Shown piece after piece: positions 33,616 through 41,877 of a stretch of 64,000 nucleotides of DNA. How positions within the stretch are numbered: position 1 is the stretch's first letter; each line of letters starts with the position of its first letter. Position numbers and translations under genes: made by a program. Origin of the DNA: RUG11462 sp045539315 (GTDB lineage: Bacteria; Bacillota; Clostridia; Oscillospirales; Acutalibacteraceae); contig JAZQFC010000037.1 in assembly GCA_045539315.1 (NCBI GenBank), positions 124,001 through 188,000 of the forward strand, read 5' to 3'. Below the pieces are notes generated by a model. The model was not told where the DNA came from and ran no database searches. It saw nothing but the letters and a program-made list of their open reading frames with translations.

Positions 33616-35829
33616 TTAAAACCCGCTCATAGCATTAGTTGCGTGCAGCAAAAAATGTTTAAACGCAGTATAGCGTTTTGTTTTTTTATTATTATCTATC
33701 ATAAGTTTTAAATCATTGCTATTTCCTATTATCACAAGCATTTTTTTCGCCCTTGTAACCGCTGTATATAATAGATTTCTATACTTTAACTGTGGTGGAA
33801 TATCGCACACAGGCAAAATAACGCAGTCAAACTCGCTTCCCTGACTTTTATGCACAGTAATTGCATATGCGAGTTCAATATCTTCGAGTTCTTCACCGGT
33901 AAACATGGCTATTTTATCATCAAAGCGCACAGTTATAGTTGATGTTTGCTTATCTATACTTTCAAGCACACCAATATCGCCATTAAACACGCCCAAACCT
34001 TGCTCGCCATTTGGCTTTGTCCAAATAACATCATAATTATTTTTAACCTGCATAACCTTATCCCCCTCGCGAAGAATAAAGCCTTTTCGCTTTATTTCTC
34101 GCTTGGTCATTCTGTTTTCAGGGTTGATAACGCTTTGCAAAATGTTGTTTATATTTATTGTTCCTGTTTTCATTTTGCGAGATGGACAAAGCACCTGCAT
34201 ATTTTCAGGTGTAAAACCATAAACGCTCGGCAAACGCTCTAAATAAAGCGAAGAAATAAGTTTATCAGGCGTGCGACTATCGGTAACAAAAAAGTCACTC
34301 TCGTTATCGCTTGATACTTTTGGCATTTCGCCTTTGATAATTCTATGAGCATTTGTAACTATAAAACTTTTTTGCGCTTGGCGGAACACCTTTTCAAGAC
34401 GAATTACAGGCACTACGCCAGACTCAATAATATCATTAAGCACGTTTCCCGCGCCTACTGATGGCAACTGGTCAACATCGCCAACTAAAATCAAACGGCA
34501 GTTAAGACTCATAGCCTTTAAAAGCGCCTCAAAAAGCCCTATATCCATCATCGAAAGTTCATCTACAACAATGCAGTCAAACTCTAATGGGTTTTTATCA
34601 TTTTTCTTGAATCTTTGCTTATCATTTTCGCCCCATTCAACCTCTAAAAGACGATGAATGGTTTTTGCTTCTCTGCCACAAAGTTCGCTCATTCTTTTTG
34701 CCGCTCTGCCTGTAGGCGCTGCAAGAGCAATTTTTGCACCTGATTCTTCAAGCAAAGAAATAATAGCATTTAAAGTAGTTGTTTTGCCTGTACCAGGACC
34801 ACCTGTTAAAACAAGCATACCCGAAACCAGCGCTTTTGTGATGGCTTGTTTTTGAACTTCATCATACAAAACGCCTGTTTCTCGCTCAACCTGATTTAAA
34901 CGAGAAGCAGAAACCGGCACTTCTGCAGGTGGCACACTCATCATAAGCGCGATACGATTAGCGCAATAATACTCGGCTTTATAAAGTTCGTGTAAAAACA
35001 CAAATTCTCTATCATCAAGAGTTACACAAGTTAGCACGCCATTATAAATCATATCTTCTAACGCATCGACACAAACACTTTCCGAGCAACCTAGCAATTT
35101 TGCAGAAGTTTCACACAGTTTGTCCTTCGGCAAACAGGTGTGACCATTTCTTAAATTATGCCTTAAAATATATTCAATTCCGGCTTCTAACCTATATGAC
35201 GAATCAACCTCGCTACCTATACTATTAGCGATTTCATCTGCACGCATAAAAGAAAAACCTATTCCCTCATGCATTAGCATATACGGATTTTTTTGAATTC
35301 TTTCAACACTTGAAGCACCTAATTTTTTATAAATTCTCATCGCTTCATTATTAGTAATATTAAAATCTGCGAGTTTTAACATAACCTCTCGCACACCATA
35401 TTGTTTTAAAAATTCATCTCTGATTTTTTTGGCTTTTTCTAAAGATATGCCTTTAATTTGCGCCAATTTTTGATAGTCATTTTCAATTACTTCAAGCGTT
35501 TTTTCTTGGAATTTTGAAACTATCATATTCGCAGTTGCAGGGCCTACGCCTTTAATTGCGCCTGATGAAAGATATTTTAAAACCGCCGCAGTCGAAGTTG
35601 GCATTGTGCATATCGCTTGTTCGGCTTTAAACTGCTGACCATATTGCGGATGAATAATAAACTCGCCTAAAAGTTCAACCTCTTCGCCAACATTTATGTA
35701 TGGCAAAACACCAACAACGGTTACAGGCTCACCGTTTACCGAAATGGTAAACACGCTATAACCGTTATCTTCGTTTACATATGTAATGTCTTCAACAGTA
35801 CCTTTTAAACGTTCAAATGTTTCACTCAT
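33616..35829 (-). CDS. recD2: RecD2-type 5'-3' DNA helicase
   Basis: A 737-residue RecD-like superfamily 1B helicase of the type found in bacteria without RecBCD. The long N-terminus includes an OB-like region (GTVEDITYVNEDNGYSVF) and helix-hairpin-helix repeats (LSSGAIKGVGPATANMIV). The motor follows with Walker A GGPGTGKTT near residue 350, Walker B CIVVDELSMMD, LVGDVDQLPSVGAGNVL, and the late LAYAITVHKSQGSEFD and YTAVTRAKK motifs. All helicase motifs look intact. It overlaps the preceding small gene by 8 bp and is 2 bp before comFC. Confidence 0.95.
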   Translation of the reverse strand: MSETFERLKGTVEDITYVNEDNGYSVFTISVNGEPVTVVGVLPYINVGEEVELLGEFIIHPQYGQQFKAEQAICTMPTSTAAVLKYLSSGAIKGVGPATANMIVSKFQEKTLEVIENDYQKLAQIKGISLEKAKKIRDEFLKQYGVREVMLKLADFNITNNEAMRIYKKLGASSVERIQKNPYMLMHEGIGFSFMRADEIANSIGSEVDSSYRLEAGIEYILRHNLRNGHTCLPKDKLCETSAKLLGCSESVCVDALEDMIYNGVLTCVTLDDREFVFLHELYKAEYYCANRIALMMSVPPAEVPVSASRLNQVERETGVLYDEVQKQAITKALVSGMLVLTGGPGTGKTTTLNAIISLLEESGAKIALAAPTGRAAKRMSELCGREAKTIHRLLEVEWGENDKQRFKKNDKNPLEFDCIVVDELSMMDIGLFEALLKAMSLNCRLILVGDVDQLPSVGAGNVLNDIIESGVVPVIRLEKVFRQAQKSFIVTNAHRIIKGEMPKVSSDNESDFFVTDSRTPDKLISSLYLERLPSVYGFTPENMQVLCPSRKMKTGTININNILQSVINPENRMTKREIKRKGFILREGDKVMQVKNNYDVIWTKPNGEQGLGVFNGDIGVLESIDKQTSTITVRFDDKIAMFTGEELEDIELAYAITVHKSQGSEFDCVILPVCDIPPQLKYRNLLYTAVTRAKKMLVIIGNSNDLKLMIDNNKKTKRYTAFKHFLLHATNAMSGF

Positions 35830-36157
35830 TTTGTTTTCCTTTTATTTTTTCACAAATATTTTCTTTATTGCAAAGAGGTATATTATAATCATAAAGCAAA
35901 AGTTTTGCGCTTTTTAAATTTTCAGATGAAAGCCCATTATCAAACGCTAAAACTCTCATATAAACATTGCTTTGCCAACTTAAATTTTCATATGCGCCTT
36001 TAATTGCCATTTCATAATTATCATCGTCAATTAAAACCACGCACACCGCAGATGACGGAAAAGCGGTTTTCAGTATCTTACACGTTACCCATTTTATAAC
36101 CGCTGACAAACCAATTATTGATAAAAAGCATAACAAGATATAAAGAAAAGTTTCCAA
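35822..36157 (-). CDS. Small membrane-anchored protein of unknown function
   Basis: A 111-residue protein with one N-terminal membrane segment (FLYILLCFLSIIGLSAVIKWV). A cytoplasmic domain follows that begins with a strand ending in acidic residues (VCVVLIDDDNYEMAI) and continues with YMRVLAFDNGLSS and LLLYDYNIPL, an alternating Rossmann-like pattern. No family is recognised. The TTG start has AGAGGTGA 6-7 nt upstream. It is the first gene of the recD2-comFC operon and overlaps recD2 by 8 bp. Confidence 0.6.
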   Translation of the reverse strand: METFLYILLCFLSIIGLSAVIKWVTCKILKTAFPSSAVCVVLIDDDNYEMAIKGAYENLSWQSNVYMRVLAFDNGLSSENLKSAKLLLYDYNIPLCNKENICEKIKGKQNE

Positions 36158-36204
36158 AATATATCACCTCTTAATATATTTATGAAAACTTTTCGTCTTT
36201 GTTA

Positions 36205-36233
36205 ATTATATCATATTTTTAAACTAAAATCAA
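36205..36233 (-). promoter_or_regulatory. Promoter of the recD2-comFC operon
   Basis: TTGATT, 17-bp spacer ending TGA, perfect TATAAT on the minus strand, 48 bp upstream of the first gene. Confidence 0.68.
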
Positions 36234-36251
36234 TCATAAACAACCGCAATT

Positions 36252-36713
36252 TTATCTTAATCTATCACAAGTGCAATCATCATCACAATCATTGCAAAAT
36301 TCGTTTATAGTTACATAAGCATACTGCAAAAGCGTGCCGATTAAATAAGAGAAAAATGCTATTAATAAACCTACAAAAATAGGTGTAACAACAGGTGTTT
36401 CAACAAGGCCTAAAGCGAAAATTACAAGACCTATTAAAACAACGCCAACAATAGATGTTACAATTCTTACAAAATAATCGCAAATCGCTTCTCTTGTATA
36501 TTCACATCTAAACGAGCAAGGGAAAAACAAAGCCACAAGTCCTAAAAGACCGATAACTCCTGCAACACCGAGCAAAATAAACACTAAAGTTGGAATAGTA
36601 GCAGAAGTGATTAATCCAACCGAAACTAAAATCGCAGCAGCAACGCCAAGCGCAATTGCAACTATGGCATTTACAACATTTAATACTTTTAAAATGATAT
36701 TATTACAACACAT
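36252..36713 (-). CDS. Four-helix membrane protein with Cys-rich ends
   Basis: A 153-residue protein with four hydrophobic helices, starting MCCNN and ending in a Cys/Asp-rich tail (FCNDCDDDCTCD). A hydrophilic loop after the second helix holds CSFRCEYTREAICDYF. Similar small proteins occur in Clostridia without known function. The clustered cysteines and aspartates at the C-terminus could bind a metal. The ATG at 36713 has GGAGG 7 nt upstream. It is monocistronic, with a putative promoter just before it and the recD2-operon promoter just after it. Confidence 0.65.
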   Translation of the reverse strand: MCCNNIILKVLNVVNAIVAIALGVAAAILVSVGLITSATIPTLVFILLGVAGVIGLLGLVALFFPCSFRCEYTREAICDYFVRIVTSIVGVVLIGLVIFALGLVETPVVTPIFVGLLIAFFSYLIGTLLQYAYVTINEFCNDCDDDCTCDRLR

Positions 36714-36734
36714 AAAACTTCCTCCTTTCAATAC

Positions 36735-36763
36735 ATTATATTCAAAAGAGGGGGTTAAGTGAA
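36735..36763 (-). promoter_or_regulatory. Possible promoter of the four-helix membrane protein gene
   Basis: TTCACT (4 of 6 matches), 17-bp spacer, perfect TATAAT on the minus strand, 21 bp upstream of the start. Confidence 0.5.
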
Positions 36764-36792
36764 AAAGCCTCTCTTAATAAGAGAGGCTTTTT
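36762..36792 (-). terminator. Terminator of the hyd operon
   Basis: A stem of about 11 bp (AAGCCTCTCTT/AAGAGAGGCTT) with flanking A/T tracts, directly after the hydF stop. Confidence 0.85.
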
Positions 36793-36794
36793 TA

Positions 36795-37994
36795 TTAATC
36801 TAATAATGCGAGTGTTTGTGGCAAAACTTCAACACTGCGTTTTAAAATTCCATTCATATACGCAATTATTACGCCATAGTTAGTAAACGGTATGTCTTCG
36901 ATATTTGCTTGTTTTCTTCTCGATACCATCTCTCGCTCATTTAACATACAAGCGCCGCAATGAACAATAAGTTTATACTTTGATAAATCTTCAGGGAAAT
37001 CTGCACCTGAAGTCCACTCAAAATTTAGTTTCTTTCCTGTATAATCGCTAATCCATTTTGGCATTTTATCTCTACCTATATCACCACATTGACGATGATG
37101 AGTACACCCTTCACAGATAAGCACCGTGTCGCCATCTTGCAAACTTTCAATTGCCTTTGCGCCTTTCACTGCAACATCTAAAAACCCTTTAAATCTCGCC
37201 ATAAGAATTGAAAAAGATGTTAGCATAATATCTTTTGGCACTTTTTTGCTTACAAGCGAGAAAACCTGACTATCGGTTATAACTAGTTTTGGCTTTTTTG
37301 CTAACGATTTAAGTGCAATTTCAAGTTCGGTTTCTCTTACAACCACGCAAATGCAATGCCCATCTAAAACATCTCTTATTGTTTGCACTTGTGGTAAAAT
37401 CATTCGTCCCTTTGGCGCAGATTTATCAATAGGAGTTACAAGCAAAACTACATCATCTTTATTTAACAAGTCAGAAACTACAAACTTTTCTTCGCTTTTA
37501 ACATTTAGTTTTGCAATTGCTTCTTTTAACTCATCAATTCCTTGTTTTGATACTGCGCTGACTAACATTTCACCATCTGATAAAGACACTTCTTTTACTA
37601 AATCGGCTTTGTTAAAAACAGTTATAAAAGGAATTTCTTTTGACTTAAAAATATCTATTAATTGATTATCAATATCGCTTTTGCCAACGCACGCGTCTAT
37701 TACAAGCACTGCAATATCAACGCTTGATAAAATCTGTTTAGTCTTTTTAACTCTCATCTCGCCCAAAAGCCCTTCATCATCAAAACCAGGGGTATCAATG
37801 ATAACTACAGGGCCTAAAGGCAATAATTCCATTGCTTTTTTAACAGGGTCAGTAGTAGTGCCAAGAACATCTGATACTACTGATAATTCCTGCCCTGTAA
37901 CCGCATTTACAACACTTGATTTACCTGCGTTTCGCTTACCAAAAAAGCCAATATGTAATCTATTTGCGCTTGGGGTAGCATTTAAATTTGACAT
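36795..37994 (-). CDS. hydF: [FeFe]-hydrogenase H-cluster maturation GTPase HydF
   Basis: A 399-residue scaffold GTPase on which the binuclear iron subcluster is assembled and passed to apo-hydrogenase. The G domain has GKRNAGKSSVVNAV, DTPGFDDEG and FNKADL. The C-terminal cluster domain has the CEGCTHHRQCGDIG motif and HCGACMLNEREM, giving the Cys/His ligands of the 4Fe-4S cluster. The length is normal. It is the last gene of the hyd operon, 10 bp after the ArsC-like gene. No hydA gene is present in the window. Confidence 0.96.
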   Translation of the reverse strand: MSNLNATPSANRLHIGFFGKRNAGKSSVVNAVTGQELSVVSDVLGTTTDPVKKAMELLPLGPVVIIDTPGFDDEGLLGEMRVKKTKQILSSVDIAVLVIDACVGKSDIDNQLIDIFKSKEIPFITVFNKADLVKEVSLSDGEMLVSAVSKQGIDELKEAIAKLNVKSEEKFVVSDLLNKDDVVLLVTPIDKSAPKGRMILPQVQTIRDVLDGHCICVVVRETELEIALKSLAKKPKLVITDSQVFSLVSKKVPKDIMLTSFSILMARFKGFLDVAVKGAKAIESLQDGDTVLICEGCTHHRQCGDIGRDKMPKWISDYTGKKLNFEWTSGADFPEDLSKYKLIVHCGACMLNEREMVSRRKQANIEDIPFTNYGVIIAYMNGILKRSVEVLPQTLALLD

Positions 37995-38004
37995 AAAATC
38001 TCCT

Positions 38005-38391
38005 TTACGAAAGTTTGTTTTTTAAATCTAAAATATTACTTTTTATTTTTTCTGCGACTTTAACAAACTCTTCATCATCTTTACCGGTTGGGTCTAAAAG
38101 TCCCCAATCATACCTTTCTTCACAAGGTATATTCGGACAAGCAACATTGCAACCCATTGTAACAACAATGTCAACCGGTGGAATATCTGTTAAAAGTTTT
38201 GAATATTGACTTGACATATCAATATTATATTTAGTTTTCATGATTCTAACTGCATCTTGATTTATGTTTGGCACCTTTTCTGTACCTGCAGAAAAGCACT
38301 CACACAAATTGCTTAAATAAAACTTACAAAAAGCTTCTGCCATTTGGCTTCTGCAAGAATTATGAACACATACAAACGCTATTTTTATCAT
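38005..38391 (-). CDS. ArsC-like (low-molecular-weight phosphatase fold) protein in the hyd operon
   Basis: A 128-residue protein of the low-molecular-weight phosphotyrosine phosphatase/thioredoxin-coupled arsenate reductase family. The P-loop is C8-VHNSC-R14 with the following Ser, and the general acid Asp is in LLDPTGKDDEEF. Extra cysteines (MGCNVACPNIPC) could form the redox relay of ArsC. No ars regulator or efflux gene is near. It overlaps the DUF5714-type gene by 4 bp and is 10 bp before hydF, so it belongs to the hydrogenase maturation transcript. Arsenate reduction, protein phosphatase activity or a maturation role are all possible. Confidence 0.8.
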   Translation of the reverse strand: MIKIAFVCVHNSCRSQMAEAFCKFYLSNLCECFSAGTEKVPNINQDAVRIMKTKYNIDMSSQYSKLLTDIPPVDIVVTMGCNVACPNIPCEERYDWGLLDPTGKDDEEFVKVAEKIKSNILDLKNKLS

Positions 38392-38960
38392 TTTTGTTTA
38401 CCTTTAAAATACGGACATTTTACTTTTATGCATTGACTATTTTGATTTGAAAACTCACATTTAACATCAGTAGTTTCTAAAACTACGTTATAATTTTTGT
38501 TAACAAAATCAACCGCTATTTTTAGACTTGTAAACGCATCTCTTTTACAACATCTTGGTCCACCAACCTTGCCAATTTCGAGCAGAGCAGATGATGTAAA
38601 CAACATATGTTTACCCCAACTTTCATCTGTTGTAAGCGGTCCGGTGCCATCAATAAATGCGAGCGCTGCGCCGCAAGATGTTACCGCACCACAGACACCC
38701 CACATACCACAAGAAGCGCCTGGCATTTTAAGACCTTGTTCAACGATATACTCAAGCCCTTTTTGCAAATCAATTTTACCACCCGCATTGTAAAATGCAG
38801 TTAACAAACAAGCGCCATCAAGAATATGATGTTCCGGACCATGAATACGGACAAAATCTTTATTTGCAATGCTTTCAAAAAGAGCAATAGGATTTTTTGA
38901 CGTTGACTTTGAACATTCTAAAACGATAAGGTTACACCTATCAATCATTGTATAATCCAT
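38388..38960 (-). CDS. DUF5714-type Cys-rich protein in the hyd operon
   Basis: A 190-residue cytoplasmic protein that I recognise as DUF5714-like, of unknown function. It has 11 cysteines: C9, C16, C51, C84, C90, C96, the pair C137-C138, C168, C177 and C182. It also has a conserved-looking HGPEHHILDGACLL (40-53), GASCGMWGVCGAVTSCGAA and a C-terminal C-x8-C-x4-C. The pattern suggests a metal or Fe-S centre. The ATG at 38960 has GGAG 6 nt upstream and lies 13 bp after hydG. It overlaps the ArsC-like gene by 4 bp. Placement between hydG and hydF suggests a hydrogenase-related task, which is inference. Confidence 0.75.
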   Translation of the reverse strand: MDYTMIDRCNLIVLECSKSTSKNPIALFESIANKDFVRIHGPEHHILDGACLLTAFYNAGGKIDLQKGLEYIVEQGLKMPGASCGMWGVCGAVTSCGAALAFIDGTGPLTTDESWGKHMLFTSSALLEIGKVGGPRCCKRDAFTSLKIAVDFVNKNYNVVLETTDVKCEFSNQNSQCIKVKCPYFKGKQK

Positions 38961-38973
38961 AAATTTCTCCAAC

Positions 38974-40389
38974 TTAAAATCTGAAATCTCTACTGCCGTT
39001 TTCAATTTTTACAAGTCGCTCACGAACAATATCTTTAACCTTATCTTTGCCTATATTATGAATTTCTTTTTGAATCAATTCTTCGCCAACACGTTTAGTT
39101 TCTTCACTAGCGTAATCTTCTAAAAATTCTTTAAGTGTCATAAGAGCATTAGGGTGGCAACAGTTTTGAATTTGTTTTGATTTGCACAAATCCATAAATC
39201 TATCTCCTGTTCTACCCTCTCTGTAACAAGCAGTACAGAATGATGGAATATAGCCTAAATCCATAAGCCATTTAACAACTTCATCTAATGTTCTTTGGTC
39301 TGAAACATCAAATTGCTCTGTATCAGTTGGGCGCACTTCTTCAGTATAGCCACCAACAGAAGTTCTTGACGCGCCTGAAATCTGCGAAACGCCTAAATGA
39401 AGAAGTTTTTCTCTTACTTCTTGGCTTTCACGAGTCGAAACAATCATACCTGTATATGGCACTGCAACTCTGATACAAGCGCAGATTTTTGCAAATGTAT
39501 CATCATCAATACCATTATCAAACTGGTCTGGGTCAATATCTGCAGCGCGCTTGATTCTTGGCACAGAGATAGTGTGCGGACCAACACCATGCACTGCCTC
39601 TAAATGTTCTGCGTGCATTAAAAGTCCCGCAAACTCATATTTATAAAGTTCAAGTCCAAATAAAACGCCAAGACCCACATCATCAATACCATCTTGCATA
39701 GCCCTATCCATAGCCTCTGTATGATAAGCATAGTTGTGTTTCGGACCTGTTGGGTGAAGTTTTTCATAAGACTCTTTATGATATGTTTCTTGGAACAAAA
39801 TATATGTACCAATACCTGCATCAGCCAACTTTTTATAGTTTTCAACTGTAGTAGCGGCAATATTTACATTAACTCTGCGAATAGCACCGTTTTTATGTTT
39901 AATTGAATAAATAGTATCAATACATTCAAGAATATACTCAATAGGGTTATTAACAGGGTCTTCGCCTGCTTCGATAGCAAGGCGCTTATGTCCCATATCT
40001 TGCAAAGCGATAACTTCTGCTTTAACTTCTTCTTGGGTTAACTTTTTACGCTCAATTGTGCAATTTTGATGATGATAAGGACAATAAACGCAACCGTTCA
40101 CGCAGTAATTTGAAAGATAAAGTGGCGCAAACATAACAATTCTATTGCCATAAAAATCTTTTTTAATCTGCTCGGCAAGTTTATAAACTTCTTGTATTTT
40201 TTCAGGAATTTCACAAGCAAGTAAAACCGATGCTTCCTTATAAGAAAGGCCTTTTAACTCTTTTGCTTTTTCAATTATTTTATCAATGAGTTCTATATTA
40301 TCCTTGTTTTGCTCTGCATATTCGAGCGTTGCAAGTATCTCTTCATGATTAATAAATTCTTCTGCTTTTAATGATTTGTTGTTATACAT
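38974..40389 (-). CDS. hydG: [FeFe]-hydrogenase maturase HydG (radical SAM)
   Basis: A 471-residue radical SAM enzyme that cleaves tyrosine and makes the CO and CN ligands as an Fe(CO)2CN synthon. The SAM cluster motif is C96-x3-C100-x2-C103 (NYCVNGCVYC). The C-terminal auxiliary cluster motif is FCTACYREGRTGDRFMDLC, which fits HydG and excludes the related ThiH. The length is normal. It starts 5 bp after hydE and is followed by the DUF5714-type gene. Confidence 0.97.
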   Translation of the reverse strand: MYNNKSLKAEEFINHEEILATLEYAEQNKDNIELIDKIIEKAKELKGLSYKEASVLLACEIPEKIQEVYKLAEQIKKDFYGNRIVMFAPLYLSNYCVNGCVYCPYHHQNCTIERKKLTQEEVKAEVIALQDMGHKRLAIEAGEDPVNNPIEYILECIDTIYSIKHKNGAIRRVNVNIAATTVENYKKLADAGIGTYILFQETYHKESYEKLHPTGPKHNYAYHTEAMDRAMQDGIDDVGLGVLFGLELYKYEFAGLLMHAEHLEAVHGVGPHTISVPRIKRAADIDPDQFDNGIDDDTFAKICACIRVAVPYTGMIVSTRESQEVREKLLHLGVSQISGASRTSVGGYTEEVRPTDTEQFDVSDQRTLDEVVKWLMDLGYIPSFCTACYREGRTGDRFMDLCKSKQIQNCCHPNALMTLKEFLEDYASEETKRVGEELIQKEIHNIGKDKVKDIVRERLVKIENGSRDFRF

Positions 40390-40394
40390 ATTTT

Positions 40395-41444
40395 TTACTC
40401 CTTTGTAAATTTTATATTATCGCCTCTGTCACAAACGATTTCTCTGTCTATTTTTCTCATTGCTTTTTTCAAATGCTCGATTTCAATTGCACTTTCATCG
40501 CCACTTGAAACCTTGCCATCATAAAGCATATATTTTTCTCTAACGCTCGGCGGCGAAAGATTTGGCATTATTACATTAGCCCCTGCTAAAATTCCGTTTT
40601 CTCTACCGTTTTCATCTGCGGTATTAAGCGCAGTAGTAGAGGGGAGCAACACTTCTGGTACAAGCAGTCTTATAATACTAATTAACATCAATGTTAGCCT
40701 TACACTGCCCCTTTGCGCATTTTTAAACGGTGTATCTTTATGTGGCAAAAATGGGCCTATGCCAACCATCTCGGGTTGAAATTCTTTTATAAACATCAAG
40801 TCTTTAACGATTTGCTCAACGCTTTGAAAAGGCGAGCCCACCATAAATCCACAACCTGTTTGAAAACCAATTTCTTTCAAGTTTTTCAAACATTCAAGCC
40901 TATTTTCAAGCGTTAAGTTTTCAGGGTGCAGTTTTTTATAATGCTCGCTATCGGCAGTTTCATGGCGCAATAAATATCTGTTAGCGCCTGCTTCAAAATA
41001 CTTTTTATATGTATCATATGATTTTTCGCCAATTGATAATGTGATAGCGCAGTCTGGATATTTTTTTCTGATAGATGAAATAATATCAACCATTTTTTCA
41101 TCGGTATAATAAGGGTCTTCTCCGCCTTGCAAAACAAAAGTGCGAAAACCCAACTCATATCCTTTATCGCAACACTCTAAAATTTCATCTTTTGAAAGCC
41201 TGTATCTATTAGCGCAGTTATTACCTGCTCTGATACCACAATAATAACAATTGTTTTTACAATAGTTTGTAAACTCAATTAACCCTCTAATAAAAATCTT
41301 TTTGCCATAACTTTTTATAGACACTTCTCTTGCTAGAGAGTGTAAATATTCAAGTTCCGTTTCATTTATATTCTCAATTAAATGTTTTAACTCGTCGGCT
41401 TTTAGATTTTTATTTTTATATAATTTATCTATTAATTTTTTCAT
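40395..41444 (-). CDS. hydE: [FeFe]-hydrogenase maturase HydE (radical SAM)
   Basis: A 350-residue radical SAM enzyme that processes the HydG product on the way to the 2Fe subcluster. The motif is C62-x3-C66-x2-C69 (NYCKNNCYYCG), followed by YRLSKDEIL, LQGGEDPYYTDE, RHETADSEHYKKLHP and GSPFQSVEQ, which separate HydE from BioB and PylB. The ATG at 41444 overlaps the upstream stop (ATGA) and has AAGGAAA upstream. It lies second in the hyd operon. Confidence 0.96.
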   Translation of the reverse strand: MKKLIDKLYKNKNLKADELKHLIENINETELEYLHSLAREVSIKSYGKKIFIRGLIEFTNYCKNNCYYCGIRAGNNCANRYRLSKDEILECCDKGYELGFRTFVLQGGEDPYYTDEKMVDIISSIRKKYPDCAITLSIGEKSYDTYKKYFEAGANRYLLRHETADSEHYKKLHPENLTLENRLECLKNLKEIGFQTGCGFMVGSPFQSVEQIVKDLMFIKEFQPEMVGIGPFLPHKDTPFKNAQRGSVRLTLMLISIIRLLVPEVLLPSTTALNTADENGRENGILAGANVIMPNLSPPSVREKYMLYDGKVSSGDESAIEIEHLKKAMRKIDREIVCDRGDNIKFTKE

Positions 41445-41692
41445 TTTTTGTTTCCTTGATAAATTGTTTTTGCCGAAATACCACAAAGCGCACCTATTTT
41501 ACCTGAAAGCGCACTTGTAACTGACTGTGGCGCATCAATTGCAACAGAAATAATATTGATACCTTTTTCTTTATAAGGCACACCCATTCTGCCGATAATA
41601 TATTCGCCATACTCGGATAAAATGCTATTAAGTTTTGAAACCGAATCGGTTGATTCAACAATGATTCCAATAAGCGCTACTCTTTTTTCCAT
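41441..41692 (-). CDS. TM1266-type iron-only hydrogenase system putative regulator
   Basis: An 83-residue ACT/NikR-C-like protein of the family named after TM1266, regularly linked to hydE, hydF and hydG. Typical segments are KRVALIGIIVESTDSVSKLNSIL, GEYIIGRMGVPYKEKGINIISVAIDAP and GKIGALCGISAKTIY. It has no DNA-binding domain, so it may act by binding a ligand or another protein. First gene of the hyd operon; it overlaps hydE by 4 bp. Its GGAGG follows directly after the leader terminator. Confidence 0.9.
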   Translation of the reverse strand: MEKRVALIGIIVESTDSVSKLNSILSEYGEYIIGRMGVPYKEKGINIISVAIDAPQSVTSALSGKIGALCGISAKTIYQGNKK

Positions 41693-41706
41693 AATTACCT
41701 CCGAAT

Positions 41707-41742
41707 AAAAAACTGCCTTTTTTCAACAACGAAAAAAGGCAG
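41707..41742 (-). terminator. Intrinsic terminator in the hyd operon leader
   Basis: On the minus strand a 12-bp perfect stem (CTGCCTTTTTTC/GAAAAAAGGCAG), 6-nt loop, then T6. It lies about 100 nt downstream of the expected transcription start and 14 nt upstream of the first ATG, with the GGAGG immediately after. A terminator in this position would switch off the whole hyd operon unless an alternative structure forms. Confidence 0.78.
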
Positions 41743-41842
41743 AATAACTCTACAAATATTTATTTAGCCTTCTATCGCAATTTTCATTTTGATATTAGTT
41801 TATAAAATCACTTTAATCGCAGAAATAATCTTTGATTTCAGC
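41743..41842 (-). promoter_or_regulatory. Leader RNA of the hyd operon, candidate antiterminator region
   Basis: About 100 nt between the expected transcription start (near 41842) and the leader terminator. AGAAGGC at 41773-41767 can pair with GCCUUUU at 41740-41734 in the 5' arm of the terminator (7 bp, one G-U), which would exclude the terminator hairpin. No known riboswitch motif (TPP, SAM, FMN, cobalamin, glycine, lysine, purine, preQ1) was recognised by eye, nor a T-box sequence. The switch is inference. Confidence 0.45.
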
Positions 41843-41848
41843 ATAATT

Positions 41849-41877
41849 ATTATAGCATATTTTTAAGCATTTGTCAA
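41849..41877 (-). promoter_or_regulatory. Consensus promoter of the hyd operon
   Basis: Perfect TTGACA (41877-41872), 17-bp spacer ending TGC, perfect TATAAT (41854-41849) on the minus strand. The -35 box overlaps the stop codon of the YesL-type gene. Confidence 0.87.

Noticed and set aside
38005..38391. Straight annotation as arsenate reductase of an ars operon.
   Set aside because: No ArsR, ArsB or Acr3 gene is near and the gene is embedded in the hyd operon; only the fold-level assignment is kept.
41800..41844. A 14-codon open frame in the hyd leader (ATG at 41844, TAA at 41800), possibly a leader peptide.
   Set aside because: Its ATG coincides with the expected transcription start, there is no ribosome site, and the codons show no run of one amino acid. 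Leaderless translation cannot be excluded, but the evidence is too weak.
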